This document shows positions 8,412 to 17,008 of a stretch of 64,000 nucleotides of DNA, piece by piece (positions within the stretch are counted from its first letter, which is position 1; each line of letters begins with the position of its first letter). Position numbers and translations under genes: made by a program. The stretch covers positions 6,200,001-6,264,000 of the forward strand of contig NZ_AP025739.1 of assembly GCF_003574315.2 (NCBI RefSeq), in the 5' to 3' direction. Below the pieces are notes generated by a model that did no database searches, was not told the DNA's origin, and saw only the letters and a list, made by a program, of their open reading frames with translations. The DNA comes from Capsulimonas corticalis. GTDB lineage: Bacteria; Armatimonadota; Armatimonadia; Armatimonadales; Capsulimonadaceae.

Positions 8412-9426
8412 TGATCACCCGTCCTAGACGCGCCGATTCATACGCCGCCGCCAGTAGCCGAGTCACCTGGACGCCGTGTTCGGGCGAGCCGAGCGGGCCG
8501 TGGCCGGTGTCAAAGCCGTCTAGCCAGTCGGAGACGGGGGTGGCGATGTCGGGAAGGTTGCTTTCGGGCAGGGTTTCGTCGCCCTGCTCCGTGCGCCAGA
8601 CGATCTGGTAAGGGAGACCGGTGGCGATAGCTGTTCCCTGGGAGCCATCGTAGGTCGAGCGGATGCGGCGAGTTTGGTAGGCGCTGTCGGCGACGGCGGT
8701 GATGGTGGCGAGCAGGTTGCCTTCGAGACGGACGAGGAGGACGGCGCGCATGTCGTCGGGGGTCGTGTCCATCAGAGCGCTCACTGCGAGCGGGGCGCGG
8801 CCGGTCACCCAGAGCAGCTCGCTGAACAGGTGGCCGCCGCCGTCCATGAGGTTGCCGCCGCCGTTCGCGGCGGGGTCGGCGCGGAAGAGCGTGGGGCGCA
8901 CGACACCGGGCATCGTCTCGGGCATCGGCGCTTTGCCGAACACGGCGGCGGCGGAGACGCTGATTCGGATATCGACACTTTCCAGGTCCCCCACCCGGCC
9001 GGCGGCGATTCCCGCGCGCAGCGCGTTCGTGTGGCGCCAGTACGGCGGGTTGAACGCCACCACGAGCGAGCGGCCGAGCAGATGCGCGAGGTCCGCCAGC
9101 TCCTTCGCCTCCTCGCCGCTCAGCGCCATCGGCTTTTCCATCAGCACGTGCAGGCCGCACTCTAATGCAGCCTTCGCCTGCGCGTAGTGCTGGTCATGCG
9201 GCGTCGCGATCAGCACGCCGTCCAGCGCGGCGTCGTTCAGCATCGCTTCCCAATTCGTATATCGGTCGGGAATGTGGAAGTGATCGGCGAACGTGGCGAG
9301 CGCTTCGGGATCGCGGCGGCAGGCGGCGACGACCCGCGCGCGTGGATCCGACTGCAAGGCCGGCAGGTGCCGGCGCGACGCGAACGCGCCCGCGCCGAGG
9401 ACGCCGATTCGATAGGCTTCGGGCAT
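8404..9426 (-). CDS. Gfo/Idh/MocA-family oxidoreductase
   Basis: 340 residues. The N-terminal Rossmann fold starts with IGVLGAGAFASRRHLPAL, the NAD(P)-binding glycine motif, and EKP at 97-99 supplies the conserved catalytic-site lysine of the family. A C-terminal alpha/beta substrate domain follows. Members oxidise or reduce sugars and inositols at a hydroxyl; the particular substrate is unknown. Start ATG 9426 is preceded by GTGAGG at suitable spacing; the GTG at 9441 is part of that site. The orphan gene 7662-8411 overlaps its 3' end. Confidence 0.88.
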   Translation of the reverse strand: MPEAYRIGVLGAGAFASRRHLPALQSDPRARVVAACRRDPEALATFADHFHIPDRYTNWEAMLNDAALDGVLIATPHDQHYAQAKAALECGLHVLMEKPMALSGEEAKELADLAHLLGRSLVVAFNPPYWRHTNALRAGIAAGRVGDLESVDIRISVSAAAVFGKAPMPETMPGVVRPTLFRADPAANGGGNLMDGGGHLFSELLWVTGRAPLAVSALMDTTPDDMRAVLLVRLEGNLLATITAVADSAYQTRRIRSTYDGSQGTAIATGLPYQIVWRTEQGDETLPESNLPDIATPVSDWLDGFDTGHGPLGSPEHGVQVTRLLAAAYESARLGRVINV

Positions 9427-9567
9427 AGGAAAGAACCTCACAGAACAGAGCTGGCGAAATGAACTTTCGGGCGCGGCCGGTCGTCAACGCAAAGGCGGCG
9501 AAGGAGCCGCAAGGAACCTGAAACAAAACGCCTGTGTTGTTATCATACCCTATAGAAATAGGAGGCG

Positions 9568-11613
9568 ATGCGGCTTTCATCTTTTGCGGAGCGGCTCGCG
9601 GATCCGCCCCAGCGCCCCTATTCACATCGACCGAAAACGGAGTACTCCTCGGTGTCCCCATTTTTGCAATCTCGTCATCACACATTGCTGCTTGGCTGCC
9701 TCGCGGGAATCGCCGCCGCGCCCGTCCACGGGCAATCGGCGCCTCCGGCGGCGCCGCCGCCAAAACCCGCCGCCATCATGCTTCAGCACCCTGCCTCCCT
9801 GCTGACCCAGCATAACAACAATGCGCGGACCGGGGCGAATCTGACCGAGATCGCGCTCAATACGGACAACGTCAACGTGGATCACTTCGGCAAGCTGTTC
9901 GCGCGCGATGTGGACGGGCAGGTCTACGCCCAGCCGCTGTATGTCCCGAACGTCAAGATGCCGGGCCATGGGGTCCGCAACGTTCTCTTTGTGGCGACCG
10001 AGCACAACAGCGTCTACGCCTACGACGCCGACGATCCAGCGGCGAAGGCTCCTTTTTGGACCGTCAACTTCGGACCGTCCGTCCCCGCCTCCGAGATCTA
10101 TATCACGCAGTGGACGGACATGAACGAAGAGATCGGCATCACGAGCACCCCGGTGATCGATCCCGCCTCGGGGACCATCTATGTCGAAGCAAAGACCAAG
10201 GAAAACGGCAAGTATTTCCAGCGCCTGCACGCCCTGTCGATCTCGACCGGTGCCGAAAAGACCGGCAGCCCGGCGCTGATCACCGCGACCGTGCCCGGCA
10301 AGGGCTACGACGCCGTGGACGGCAAGATTACCTTTGCTCCCTTCCTGCAATTGCAGCGCCCCGGTTTGCTGCTTTTGAAGGGTGTAGTTTACATCGGTTT
10401 TGGCGCCCATGCGGACCGCGATCCGTTCCACGGCTGGATCATGGCGTACGATGCGGCGACGCTGAAGCAGGTTACCGCCCTTTGCCTCACTCCTGACGGC
10501 GGGCAGGGATCCATCTGGCAGGCAGGTCAGGGGCTGGCGGCCGATGAAGCAGGATCGATCTACGCCGTGACCGGCAACGGGACCGCCGACGCTCAGACCG
10601 GCGGGCGTGACTACGGCACCAGCATCCTCAAGCTCCAGCCCACAAAAGACGGGCTGACGGTCACCGATTGGTTCACCCCCAGCGATTTCGAGGTCCTGAA
10701 CGCCTCCGACACCGATCTAGGCTCCTCCGGTCCCCTGCTCGTGCCGGGAACCGATCTGCTGATCAGCGGCGGTAAATCGGGCGTCGCCTACACAACCCGG
10801 CGCAGCAACCTTGGGCACTTCGCCAAGGACGACTCTCAGATGATCCAGCGGTTCCAGATGGGCGTGGGTCACATTCATGGATCGCCGATCTACTATGACG
10901 ATCCCAAAAATGGGCCGACCGTATACACATGGAGCGAGGACGATCACCTCAAGGCGTTTGCCCTGAAGGATAACAAGCTGACCACTTCGCCCATTTCCCA
11001 ATCTCCCGATCCGGTTCCGCCCGGCATGCCCGGAGGCTTCCTGACGATCTCCGCAACCGCCAAAACGCCCGCGTCCGGAATCGTCTGGGCCAGCCGTCCC
11101 TTGAATGACAACGCCAACTGGAGAACCGTCGACGGTTTGCTGGAGGCGTTCGACGCCTCCGATCTCACGCACAAGATCTGGGACTCGCAAATGAACGCCG
11201 CGCGCGATGGCGGGCATAAGTTCGCGAAGTTCTGCCCGCCCACCGTGGCGAACGGCAAAGTCTATCTGGCGACCTTCTCCAAGCAAATCGTCGCTTTTGG
11301 CCTGCTGCCGGGAGCGACCCCGAAAGTCGCAACGCTCGCCGTGGCTAAAGGCCCAGCGCCCGATACGATGACCGGAACGGTGACGCTCGCCACCGCCGCT
11401 CCCAAGGGAGGCGCCGTGGTGACGCTCGCCAGCAGCGACGCCGCCATCGCCCAGGCGCCCGCCGCCGTGCTCGCCCCCGCCGGCGCGACCACGGTCACGT
11501 TCCCCGTCACTCTCTCCGCGCCGACCTCCAAACCGCGCCTGGCGACCATCACCGCCAGCAGCGACGGCGCCGCCGTGACCGCGACCATCAAAAACCCCGC
11601 CCGCAAAGCGTAA
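9568..11613 (+). CDS. Secreted PQQ-like beta-propeller protein with C-terminal Ig-like domain
   Basis: Up to 681 residues. A hydrophobic signal segment lies at about 39-55. The main body carries repeats typical of pyrroloquinoline-quinone-type propellers (LLTQHNNNARTGAN, NVLFVATEHNSVYAYDAD, GTIYVEAKTK), but a dehydrogenase active site is not evident, so it may be structural or binding. The last 100 residues form an alternating Thr/Val/Ala domain of the Ig/invasin-like kind, suggesting surface attachment. Start is uncertain: ATG 9568 has AGGAGG only 2 nt upstream, while an in-frame GTG at 9652 gives a cleaner signal peptide. It stands alone, ended by a strong hairpin shared with the convergent tRNA-Leu. 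Confidence 0.78.
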   Translation: MRLSSFAERLADPPQRPYSHRPKTEYSSVSPFLQSRHHTLLLGCLAGIAAAPVHGQSAPPAAPPPKPAAIMLQHPASLLTQHNNNARTGANLTEIALNTDNVNVDHFGKLFARDVDGQVYAQPLYVPNVKMPGHGVRNVLFVATEHNSVYAYDADDPAAKAPFWTVNFGPSVPASEIYITQWTDMNEEIGITSTPVIDPASGTIYVEAKTKENGKYFQRLHALSISTGAEKTGSPALITATVPGKGYDAVDGKITFAPFLQLQRPGLLLLKGVVYIGFGAHADRDPFHGWIMAYDAATLKQVTALCLTPDGGQGSIWQAGQGLAADEAGSIYAVTGNGTADAQTGGRDYGTSILKLQPTKDGLTVTDWFTPSDFEVLNASDTDLGSSGPLLVPGTDLLISGGKSGVAYTTRRSNLGHFAKDDSQMIQRFQMGVGHIHGSPIYYDDPKNGPTVYTWSEDDHLKAFALKDNKLTTSPISQSPDPVPPGMPGGFLTISATAKTPASGIVWASRPLNDNANWRTVDGLLEAFDASDLTHKIWDSQMNAARDGGHKFAKFCPPTVANGKVYLATFSKQIVAFGLLPGATPKVATLAVAKGPAPDTMTGTVTLATAAPKGGAVVTLASSDAAIAQAPAAVLAPAGATTVTFPVTLSAPTSKPRLATITASSDGAAVTATIKNPARKA

Positions 11614-11632
11614 GCAATTGCCGAGCGGCAAA

Positions 11633-11668
11633 GAAAAAAGCGACAACCATATTGGTTGTCGCTTTTTT
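11633..11668 (+). terminator. Bidirectional terminator between propeller gene and tRNA-Leu
   Basis: Perfect stem AAAAAAGCGACAACC / GGTTGTCGCTTTTTT with an ATATT loop. A-run and T-run on either side let it work for both converging transcripts. Confidence 0.85.
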
Positions 11669-11673
11669 CAATT

Positions 11674-11759
11674 TGGTGCCGAAGGGGGGACTCGAACCCC
11701 CACGAGGTTGCCCCCAAAGGTTTTTGAGACCTCCGCGTCTACCGTTCCGCCACTTCGGC
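11674..11759 (-). tRNA. tRNA-Leu (anticodon CAA)
   Basis: 86 nt with encoded CCA. Acceptor GCCGAAG pairs with CTTCGGC, the T-arm is GGGG-TTCGAGT-CCCC, and a long variable arm is present, as in class II tRNAs. The anticodon loop CTCAAAA gives anticodon CAA, reading UUG. Confidence 0.95.
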
Positions 11760-11788
11760 AAGTGGATGCTGACGAGCTGGGCAGGCTT

Positions 11789-11818
11789 ATTATATCAGAA
11801 GCGTGAGATTAATGTCAA
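11789..11818 (-). promoter_or_regulatory. Sigma-70 promoter of tRNA-Leu
   Basis: Minus strand TTGACA (11813-11818), 18-nt spacer, TATAAT (11789-11794), about 30 nt before the tRNA. Confidence 0.85.
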
Positions 11819-12058
11819 CGGGTAGAGCGGCGTATCCCCATCCCACAAATAGCGAAAGACCTTCCGAGCGGCCATCCAGTGGGCTCTCGCGAAGGTCTCC
11901 CGGCGCCGGCGAATTTCTCTGCGAAACTCCGGCGGGGAATACACCGATCTGAAACGCGCGATCCGAGACTTTACGGACCGCATCTTGCGCTTCAGGAGAA
12001 CAGCGGACATAACTGGCCCGCTTCGGTTCTTCCCACTTTGTGGTAGTCGTCTGTTCAC
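11795..12058 (-). CDS. Possible small basic protein (weak)
   Basis: A GTG-started frame of 87 codons, or 71 from the ATG at 12010, encoding a very Arg-rich peptide (EFRREIRRRRETFARAHW). Codon third positions are mostly G or C as in real genes here. Against it: no clear ribosome-binding site, no known family, and its 3' end overlaps the tRNA-Leu promoter. A competing frame covers the same bases. It may be a real small gene or chance. Confidence 0.3.
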   Translation of the reverse strand: MNRRLPQSGKNRSGPVMSAVLLKRKMRSVKSRIARFRSVYSPPEFRREIRRRRETFARAHWMAARKVFRYLWDGDTPLYPLTLISRF

Positions 12059-12200
12059 GTCTTTGTGAACATCCTACATCATTATAACGCATTATTACGG
12101 GAATTCGTTCCCGAACATCTGTTGCCATAAAATTATTTTATAGCGCTAGCGTCATGACATAAATATACCCATGACCGGGAATATCCAAACAGGCGGCGGC

Positions 12201-15056
12201 TTAGATATTTTCTCCGTAGAACAGGCGTAAACCGAGGGCGCGCACTTGCTGCATTCGCATTTGTGTCGCCGCCGGCATCGGCTCGAAAGTATCGGATCCA
12301 ACGCCTCTCCTTAAATACAGACGATTGCGAAGCTGCGTAAGTTCCTTGTAAGCGGCGTCCAGAACTTCCCAATCGGCCTGCTGGATCTTTGCGTCATCAC
12401 GCAGGGCCAGCAGGGCGTCCAGCGTGCTGGTTTTGCGCAGGCGCGGCTTCTTCGGCCCAAAGCGAAGCTGGAGAAGCTGGGCGATCCATTCGATGTCGGT
12501 CATGCCGCCAGGCGAGAGCTTGAGGTTGTTCGCGCTCTGCGTCCGCTCTTTCTCGATTCGACGCTTCATCGCACGGATCTCTTCAATCTGTGTATCTCCC
12601 AAAGGCGAGCCGTAGACGAAGCCGGCGGCAAGGGCCGCGAATTCGGCGCCCAGGCTCGCATCCCCCGCCGCCGGGCGGGATTTCAGCAGCGCCTGGCGCT
12701 CCCATGTGGCGGCCGAATCGGCGTAATATCGGCGATAGGTCGCTAGGTCGAGCACCAGCTGGCCTTTGCGGCCGTCGGGGCGCAGGCGGGCGTCCAGCTC
12801 GAATCGAATTCCGTAGCGGGCGATATCATCACGCAGGATCTGCTGGAGACGTTCGGCGACTTTGGCGGCGGGGACAAGCACATCGGAATCCGCGAGATAA
12901 AGCACGTCCAGATCGGATGCGTACCCGAGCTCACGGCCGCCCAGCTTGCCCATGCCGATCACGGCGAAGCGCCCTTCAAAGCCCAGCTCCGCGCGCGCCA
13001 TCGCCAGCGCCGATTCCAGCGCGCGCTCGGCGATCGTCGTCAGCTCGGCCATCGTTCCCCCCACATCGTGGATCTCCCAGATGTCGCGCGCGCCGCAGAG
13101 GAGGCGGGCGCGCAGCACGGAAGTCGCCAGCGCTTTGGGCGTCGCGGGAAGTTTTGCGGGCGGCGGCGAGGGACTGTCCATCACCTCCTCGTCCGCAAGA
13201 AGATCGAGGAACTCCAGATGCTGAAGTAAGAGCTGCCAGACCGCCGGGCCTTCGGCGGCAAGACGGCAGAGGCGCGGCAACAGGGTGTCGCTCTCGGCCA
13301 GGGTTTGGAAGAGCGCCGAGCGCGAAGGGACTTCGCGCGCCAGGTTGTCCAGGCCGAGGAGCGCGCTGTCCGGATCGGACGTCTCGCCAGCGGCGCGCAG
13401 CAGCCTGCCGCTGATGGCGGCGAAGGAGTCCGTGGAGTCCGGGGCCATGCCCCCATATTCCGACCCTTCGATGCTTTGCCGCAGGATCCGCATCGCCGCG
13501 TCGAAGTTCGCAAATCCCAGACGCGTCAGTTCTTCCCGCAAGTGCGCGGTCGCCGCCGGATCGTCGGGGGCGAGCACCCAGGCGGCGATCTCATCCTTTG
13601 GTTTGGACGTTTCCTCCACGCCGTAAAACAGACGGGTGAACAGCGCGTGGACGCGCTGTGTGTGGCGGCGATAATCTTCGTGGAACTCCGTCCCGTCGAT
13701 GTATCCCAAACGACGCCCGAACTTATCGAGCTCATGCGGATCGCGCGGAATATTGCGGATCGGCAGTTCGTCCATGATCTGTAGGCGGTGCTCCGCGGTG
13801 CGCAGAAACGCGTAGGACTCCGCCAGCATGTCATGCTCATCGCGTGTGATAAAACCGGCGTGGGCCAGACGGTCCAGCGCTTCCAGGGAATTTCCGGTGC
13901 GAAGCTGTTCGTTCTTGCCGCCCGCCACGAGCTGCATGAGCTGGACGGCGAATTCGACATCACGAATACCGCCAAATCCCTCTTTGACATTCACATCCGC
14001 ATCGCCGCTGCGCTCGGCCTTTTCTTCAATCCGGCGCTTGTTGGACCGAATGCTTGCGACAAAGCTCTCTTCCACCCGCGACGGATAAACGAAGTCCAGC
14101 GCCATCCCGACGAATGCGCCCCCCACGGTGACATCCCCGGCCACGCCGCGCGCTTTCAGAAGCGCCTGCCGCTCCCACGGCTCCGCCCAGGATTCGTAGT
14201 AGGCGCGGCACGATTCCACCGAGCGCGACAGCGCCCCGAAGCGACCTTCGGGGCGCAGGCGCAGATCGACACGGAATACAAAGCCGGCGTCGGTCACGCG
14301 CGCCATCGTGTCGCGCACCGCTTCGGCGAACTTCATGGGCTGGAATCCCGGGCGCTCTTCGTGAACGAAGATCAAATCGATATCGGAGGAGTAGTTCAGC
14401 TCGCGTCCCCCCAGTTTGCCCATGGCGATCACGGCGAAGGGCGGGTCGGGGATCCCCGCCTCCTCCGCGCAGATCTCTACAGCCATGCGCACGCAGGCGT
14501 CCGCGAAGTCGCTGATCGCCCGCGCCGTCCTCGCCATATCCGCGTAGCCCAGGATGTCGCGCGCGCCGATTCGCAGCACCTCCAGCGGCTTGAACCGCCG
14601 CAGCGCGTCTCGCTTGGCGTTGGGAGTGCGCGCCACCGCCGTGCGGCGCGTCAGGTCCTCCCACAGCGCATCCAGGTCCCTCTCACGGTCGCGCATGCGC
14701 GGGTTGGTCAGAACCTCCACATACTCAGGATTGCTGATAATCAAATTGGCGAAGAACTGCGAGGCGGCGAACACCGTCGTCAGGATCCGAGCCGCCTCGG
14801 GATCGCTCGCGATCATCGCATACGCCGAATAGCGGCTGCCGCTCACATCCGCCCAGCGCGCCAGATTGCCGAGCGCGCGGTCCGGATCCGCGCACGCCTC
14901 CAGCGCGCGAACGACCACGCGCAGAAACGCCTCAAAGAGCGCATCCGGCACGTTGTGTCCCGCGAACTCCTGAAGCACATAACACGCATGCGCCGGATCT
15001 TCAAATCCCATCGGGGCCAGCGCCTCGGGGGTCAAGTCGGAATATCGTTCGATCAT
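12201..15056 (-). CDS. glnE: Glutamine synthetase adenylyltransferase/adenylyl-removing enzyme
   Basis: 951 residues, the normal length for GlnE, which attaches AMP to glutamine synthetase and removes it in response to nitrogen status. The two-fold architecture is visible: an N-terminal nucleotidyltransferase core with GGRELNYSSDIDLIFVHE and a C-terminal core with GGRELGYASDLDVLYLAD, each with the G-x-x-x-D-x-D metal-binding pattern, each followed by the helical GlnE accessory segment. Start is ATG 15056, one base after the stop of the TetR gene, so translation is probably coupled. No glnA or glnB is in the window. The pairing with a TetR regulator is unusual for this gene and is inferred only from adjacency. 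Confidence 0.96.
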   Translation of the reverse strand: MIERYSDLTPEALAPMGFEDPAHACYVLQEFAGHNVPDALFEAFLRVVVRALEACADPDRALGNLARWADVSGSRYSAYAMIASDPEAARILTTVFAASQFFANLIISNPEYVEVLTNPRMRDRERDLDALWEDLTRRTAVARTPNAKRDALRRFKPLEVLRIGARDILGYADMARTARAISDFADACVRMAVEICAEEAGIPDPPFAVIAMGKLGGRELNYSSDIDLIFVHEERPGFQPMKFAEAVRDTMARVTDAGFVFRVDLRLRPEGRFGALSRSVESCRAYYESWAEPWERQALLKARGVAGDVTVGGAFVGMALDFVYPSRVEESFVASIRSNKRRIEEKAERSGDADVNVKEGFGGIRDVEFAVQLMQLVAGGKNEQLRTGNSLEALDRLAHAGFITRDEHDMLAESYAFLRTAEHRLQIMDELPIRNIPRDPHELDKFGRRLGYIDGTEFHEDYRRHTQRVHALFTRLFYGVEETSKPKDEIAAWVLAPDDPAATAHLREELTRLGFANFDAAMRILRQSIEGSEYGGMAPDSTDSFAAISGRLLRAAGETSDPDSALLGLDNLAREVPSRSALFQTLAESDTLLPRLCRLAAEGPAVWQLLLQHLEFLDLLADEEVMDSPSPPPAKLPATPKALATSVLRARLLCGARDIWEIHDVGGTMAELTTIAERALESALAMARAELGFEGRFAVIGMGKLGGRELGYASDLDVLYLADSDVLVPAAKVAERLQQILRDDIARYGIRFELDARLRPDGRKGQLVLDLATYRRYYADSAATWERQALLKSRPAAGDASLGAEFAALAAGFVYGSPLGDTQIEEIRAMKRRIEKERTQSANNLKLSPGGMTDIEWIAQLLQLRFGPKKPRLRKTSTLDALLALRDDAKIQQADWEVLDAAYKELTQLRNRLYLRRGVGSDTFEPMPAATQMRMQQVRALGLRLFYGENI

Positions 15057-15057
15057 A

Positions 15058-15777
15058 TCAGACTTTACCCATCGGACCGAACATCGGGCCGATGATCTTG
15101 ACCAGCCGCGCAAGCTGCTTTCCGGCCAGCGGAAGGCGCAGCGCAGGCCGCAGCTTGGCGAGCAAGTCGCGGCCGAAGGCGAGCAGTTCATGGGTAGTGC
15201 GCTGGCCCGGCGTGCGGTCCTGAAGCCAGAACAGGAGAAACGCGAGATAACCGGCGTAGAACGCCGTCGCCAGTTCGTCGGCCTGTTTGGGCTTCGGCGC
15301 GTCGCTGGCTTCCATGATGACCTTCCGAAAAACACCCCACACCTGCGCGCGCAGCTCCTGAAGGTTGTCGCCGAGCACCGCCAGCTCCGAGTCCGGAATC
15401 AATGCGACGCCGAACAGCGTCCCCAGCGCTTCCCGGAACGGCGCCAGGCGCGCCATATCGCCCTCCAGAGCGGCCGCGTACCGCTCCGCGATGGTCGCCG
15501 AGGGCGACAGCGAGGCCACCTGCTCCTCCAGCTCCTGCGCGCAGCGCGCGTACAGCGCCACCACCATTTCTTCCTTGCGCGAAAAGTAGCGATAGGTCAG
15601 CCCCAGCGAACATCCCGCCGCCGCCGCGATATCGCGCATGGTAGCCGCATGGTAGCCCTTTTCATGGAACAGCGCCAGAGCCGTCTCCAGAATATGCTTA
15701 CGCGTCTGCTCGCCCTTAGGCGTCAGCGGGGCCTGCTCCCCCTTCGGGCCTATCTCCGTTGTGATTTGAGTCGTCAT
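15058..15777 (-). CDS. TetR-family transcriptional regulator
   Basis: 239 residues. N-terminal helix-turn-helix of TetR type at about 20-65 (TRKHILETALALFHEKGYHA, AAAGCSLGLTYRYFSRKEE), then a helical ligand-binding domain. Start ATG 15777 is preceded by AGGAT; an upstream ATG at 15861 falls inside the operator and is unlikely. Two palindromes TGAACNNGTTCA lie between this gene and the divergent membrane gene, which points to autoregulation and control of that neighbour. glnE follows by one base, so its transcription may also depend on this repressor. Confidence 0.9.
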   Translation of the reverse strand: MTTQITTEIGPKGEQAPLTPKGEQTRKHILETALALFHEKGYHAATMRDIAAAAGCSLGLTYRYFSRKEEMVVALYARCAQELEEQVASLSPSATIAERYAAALEGDMARLAPFREALGTLFGVALIPDSELAVLGDNLQELRAQVWGVFRKVIMEASDAPKPKQADELATAFYAGYLAFLLFWLQDRTPGQRTTHELLAFGRDLLAKLRPALRLPLAGKQLARLVKIIGPMFGPMGKV

Positions 15778-15848
15778 TTCGATCCTATCTAAGGTTTCGC
15801 CTGATAACGATAGCATACCACGTTCGGCAAGCTCTGCAAAATATATTT

Positions 15849-15860
15849 TGAACACGTTCA
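15849..15860. promoter_or_regulatory. Operator palindrome 1 (putative TetR site)
   Basis: TGAACACGTTCA: five-base arms around two central bases. It shares TGAAC-NN-GTTCA with the second site 48 nt away, in the divergent promoter region of the TetR and membrane genes. Confidence 0.6.
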
Positions 15861-15907
15861 CTTTTTACGTTATAAACAGGGAGCCGCGTGGTATATTAAT
15901 AACAGAA

Positions 15908-15921
15908 GTGAACAAGTTCAC
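15908..15921. promoter_or_regulatory. Operator palindrome 2 (putative TetR site)
   Basis: GTGAACAAGTTCAC: six-base arms around AA. It lies just after the extended -10-like TGGTATATT and 27 nt before the start of the membrane gene, a position where a bound repressor would block transcription. Confidence 0.65.
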
Positions 15922-15948
15922 TAAATCGAAATGACGGAGGACAAAGCG

Positions 15949-16329
15949 ATGATTATCGTCACCACGTATCTGACTTACCTGGCAATCAGCATTGGGCTCA
16001 CAGCATGGGTCGCGCAGACCCTGCACAAGAACGGACGCATCTTTCTCGTCGATGTCTTTCACGGCAACGAGCCACTGGCGGACTCGGTAAACCACCTGCT
16101 GGTGGTCGGCTTCTATCTCATCAATCTCGGCTTCGTCAGCCTGTCGCTGAAGCTGGGTTACGAAGTCACCACGGCCCAGGGCAGCATCGAAGCGCTGTCG
16201 AGCAAGATCGGAATGGTGCTTCTCGTCCTCGGCGGCATGCACTTCTTCAACCTGGCGATCTTCAGCAAGATGCGCCACGGAGCGATCGGAACGAAGAACG
16301 CCGGCCCGTACACGCATCCGAACTACTGA
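15949..16329 (+). CDS. Small integral membrane protein under TetR control
   Basis: 126 residues with three hydrophobic helices (about 1-20, 45-65, 85-105) and a short polar C-terminus ending HPNY. No family is named with confidence. GGAGG lies eight bases before ATG 15949; an ATG six codons upstream is less well placed. It is divergent from the TetR regulator and its promoter is flanked by the two operators, so it is probably the main target, perhaps induced by a membrane-active compound. A hairpin terminator follows directly. Confidence 0.75.
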   Translation: MIIVTTYLTYLAISIGLTAWVAQTLHKNGRIFLVDVFHGNEPLADSVNHLLVVGFYLINLGFVSLSLKLGYEVTTAQGSIEALSSKIGMVLLVLGGMHFFNLAIFSKMRHGAIGTKNAGPYTHPNY

Positions 16330-16358
16330 GTTGAAGAGAATTGATAGCGACGCCCACG

Positions 16359-16398
16359 CCTCCCGCGAGCAATGATGCTAACGCGGGAGGTAATTTTT
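16359..16398 (+). terminator. Hairpin terminator after the membrane gene
   Basis: Stem CCTCCCGCG (16359-16367) / CGCGGGAGG (16382-16390) followed by TAATTTTT. Confidence 0.75.
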
Positions 16399-16413
16399 GA
16401 GGATTGACAACGA

Positions 16414-16698
16414 ATGAACGATAGCACCCAATACACGAAAGAGTCCAACATGGATTTTGACGTTCACAATGACGCCGCAAACCTGGCGTCCGCGTCGAAA
16501 ATCCTGAATGTCATTTGCTTCGTTTTCGTGCTCATCGGCGTCCCTGCAACATTCTGTTGGCTCGGTGTTATCGCGCCTTTCGTCGCATTTCCAGTGCTTA
16601 TCGTTTCGAAGTCCAGAGTGGCGAAAGAGCTGGCTATCAGCGCTCTGCTAGCGATTATCGGAGACTTTATAATCTTCAGCGCGTTCGGAGGGAAGTAG
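16414..16698 (+). CDS. Small membrane protein (first of a pair)
   Basis: 94 residues with a polar N-terminus and three predicted hydrophobic stretches (about 30-50, 50-65, 74-92). Not recognised. GAGGA stands upstream of ATG 16414; an alternative ATG at 16450 would give an 82-residue form. The stop is two bases before the ATG of the next gene, so the two are coupled. Confidence 0.6.
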   Translation: MNDSTQYTKESNMDFDVHNDAANLASASKILNVICFVFVLIGVPATFCWLGVIAPFVAFPVLIVSKSRVAKELAISALLAIIGDFIIFSAFGGK

Positions 16699-16700
16699 AA

Positions 16701-17000
16701 ATGGATACGCGGCAATATATCGCTTCCAGGGAAATTGAAGGGGACATGCAAGAAAATCTCGATGATTTCCGTCCCGAAGAATGGCTGGCGGACACATGTT
16801 TTGGGATCGCATGCTTTTGCGGCTCCATCACCGTATCGCTGGCGACGCACTACATGGCGGCCTTCTTGATCGTTCTCGTCTCCCTGCCGCTGATCACCGC
16901 GCCCAGGTCTCAGATGTGCAGAGCGATCGGCGCGGGCGCGTTAGTAGGGGTCGCCTCGCTATTTTTAATCGGGTTACTTTCGACTTCGTTCCCTCACTGA
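16701..17000 (+). CDS. Small membrane protein (second of a pair)
   Basis: 99 residues: an acidic N-terminal 30 residues, then two hydrophobic segments (about 34-68 and 75-95) with two cysteines in the first (IACFCG). No family recognised. GGAGGGAAG, which is part of the previous gene, serves as ribosome-binding site. It converges on the GGDEF/HD-GYP gene with only 8 nt between the stop codons. Confidence 0.6.
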   Translation: MDTRQYIASREIEGDMQENLDDFRPEEWLADTCFGIACFCGSITVSLATHYMAAFLIVLVSLPLITAPRSQMCRAIGAGALVGVASLFLIGLLSTSFPH

Positions 17001-17008
17001 AGACGGCC

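Noticed and set aside
9568-11613. Quinoprotein alcohol dehydrogenase
   Set aside because: The propeller repeats are there, but no Cys-Cys pair or catalytic Asp motif of PQQ dehydrogenases could be identified.
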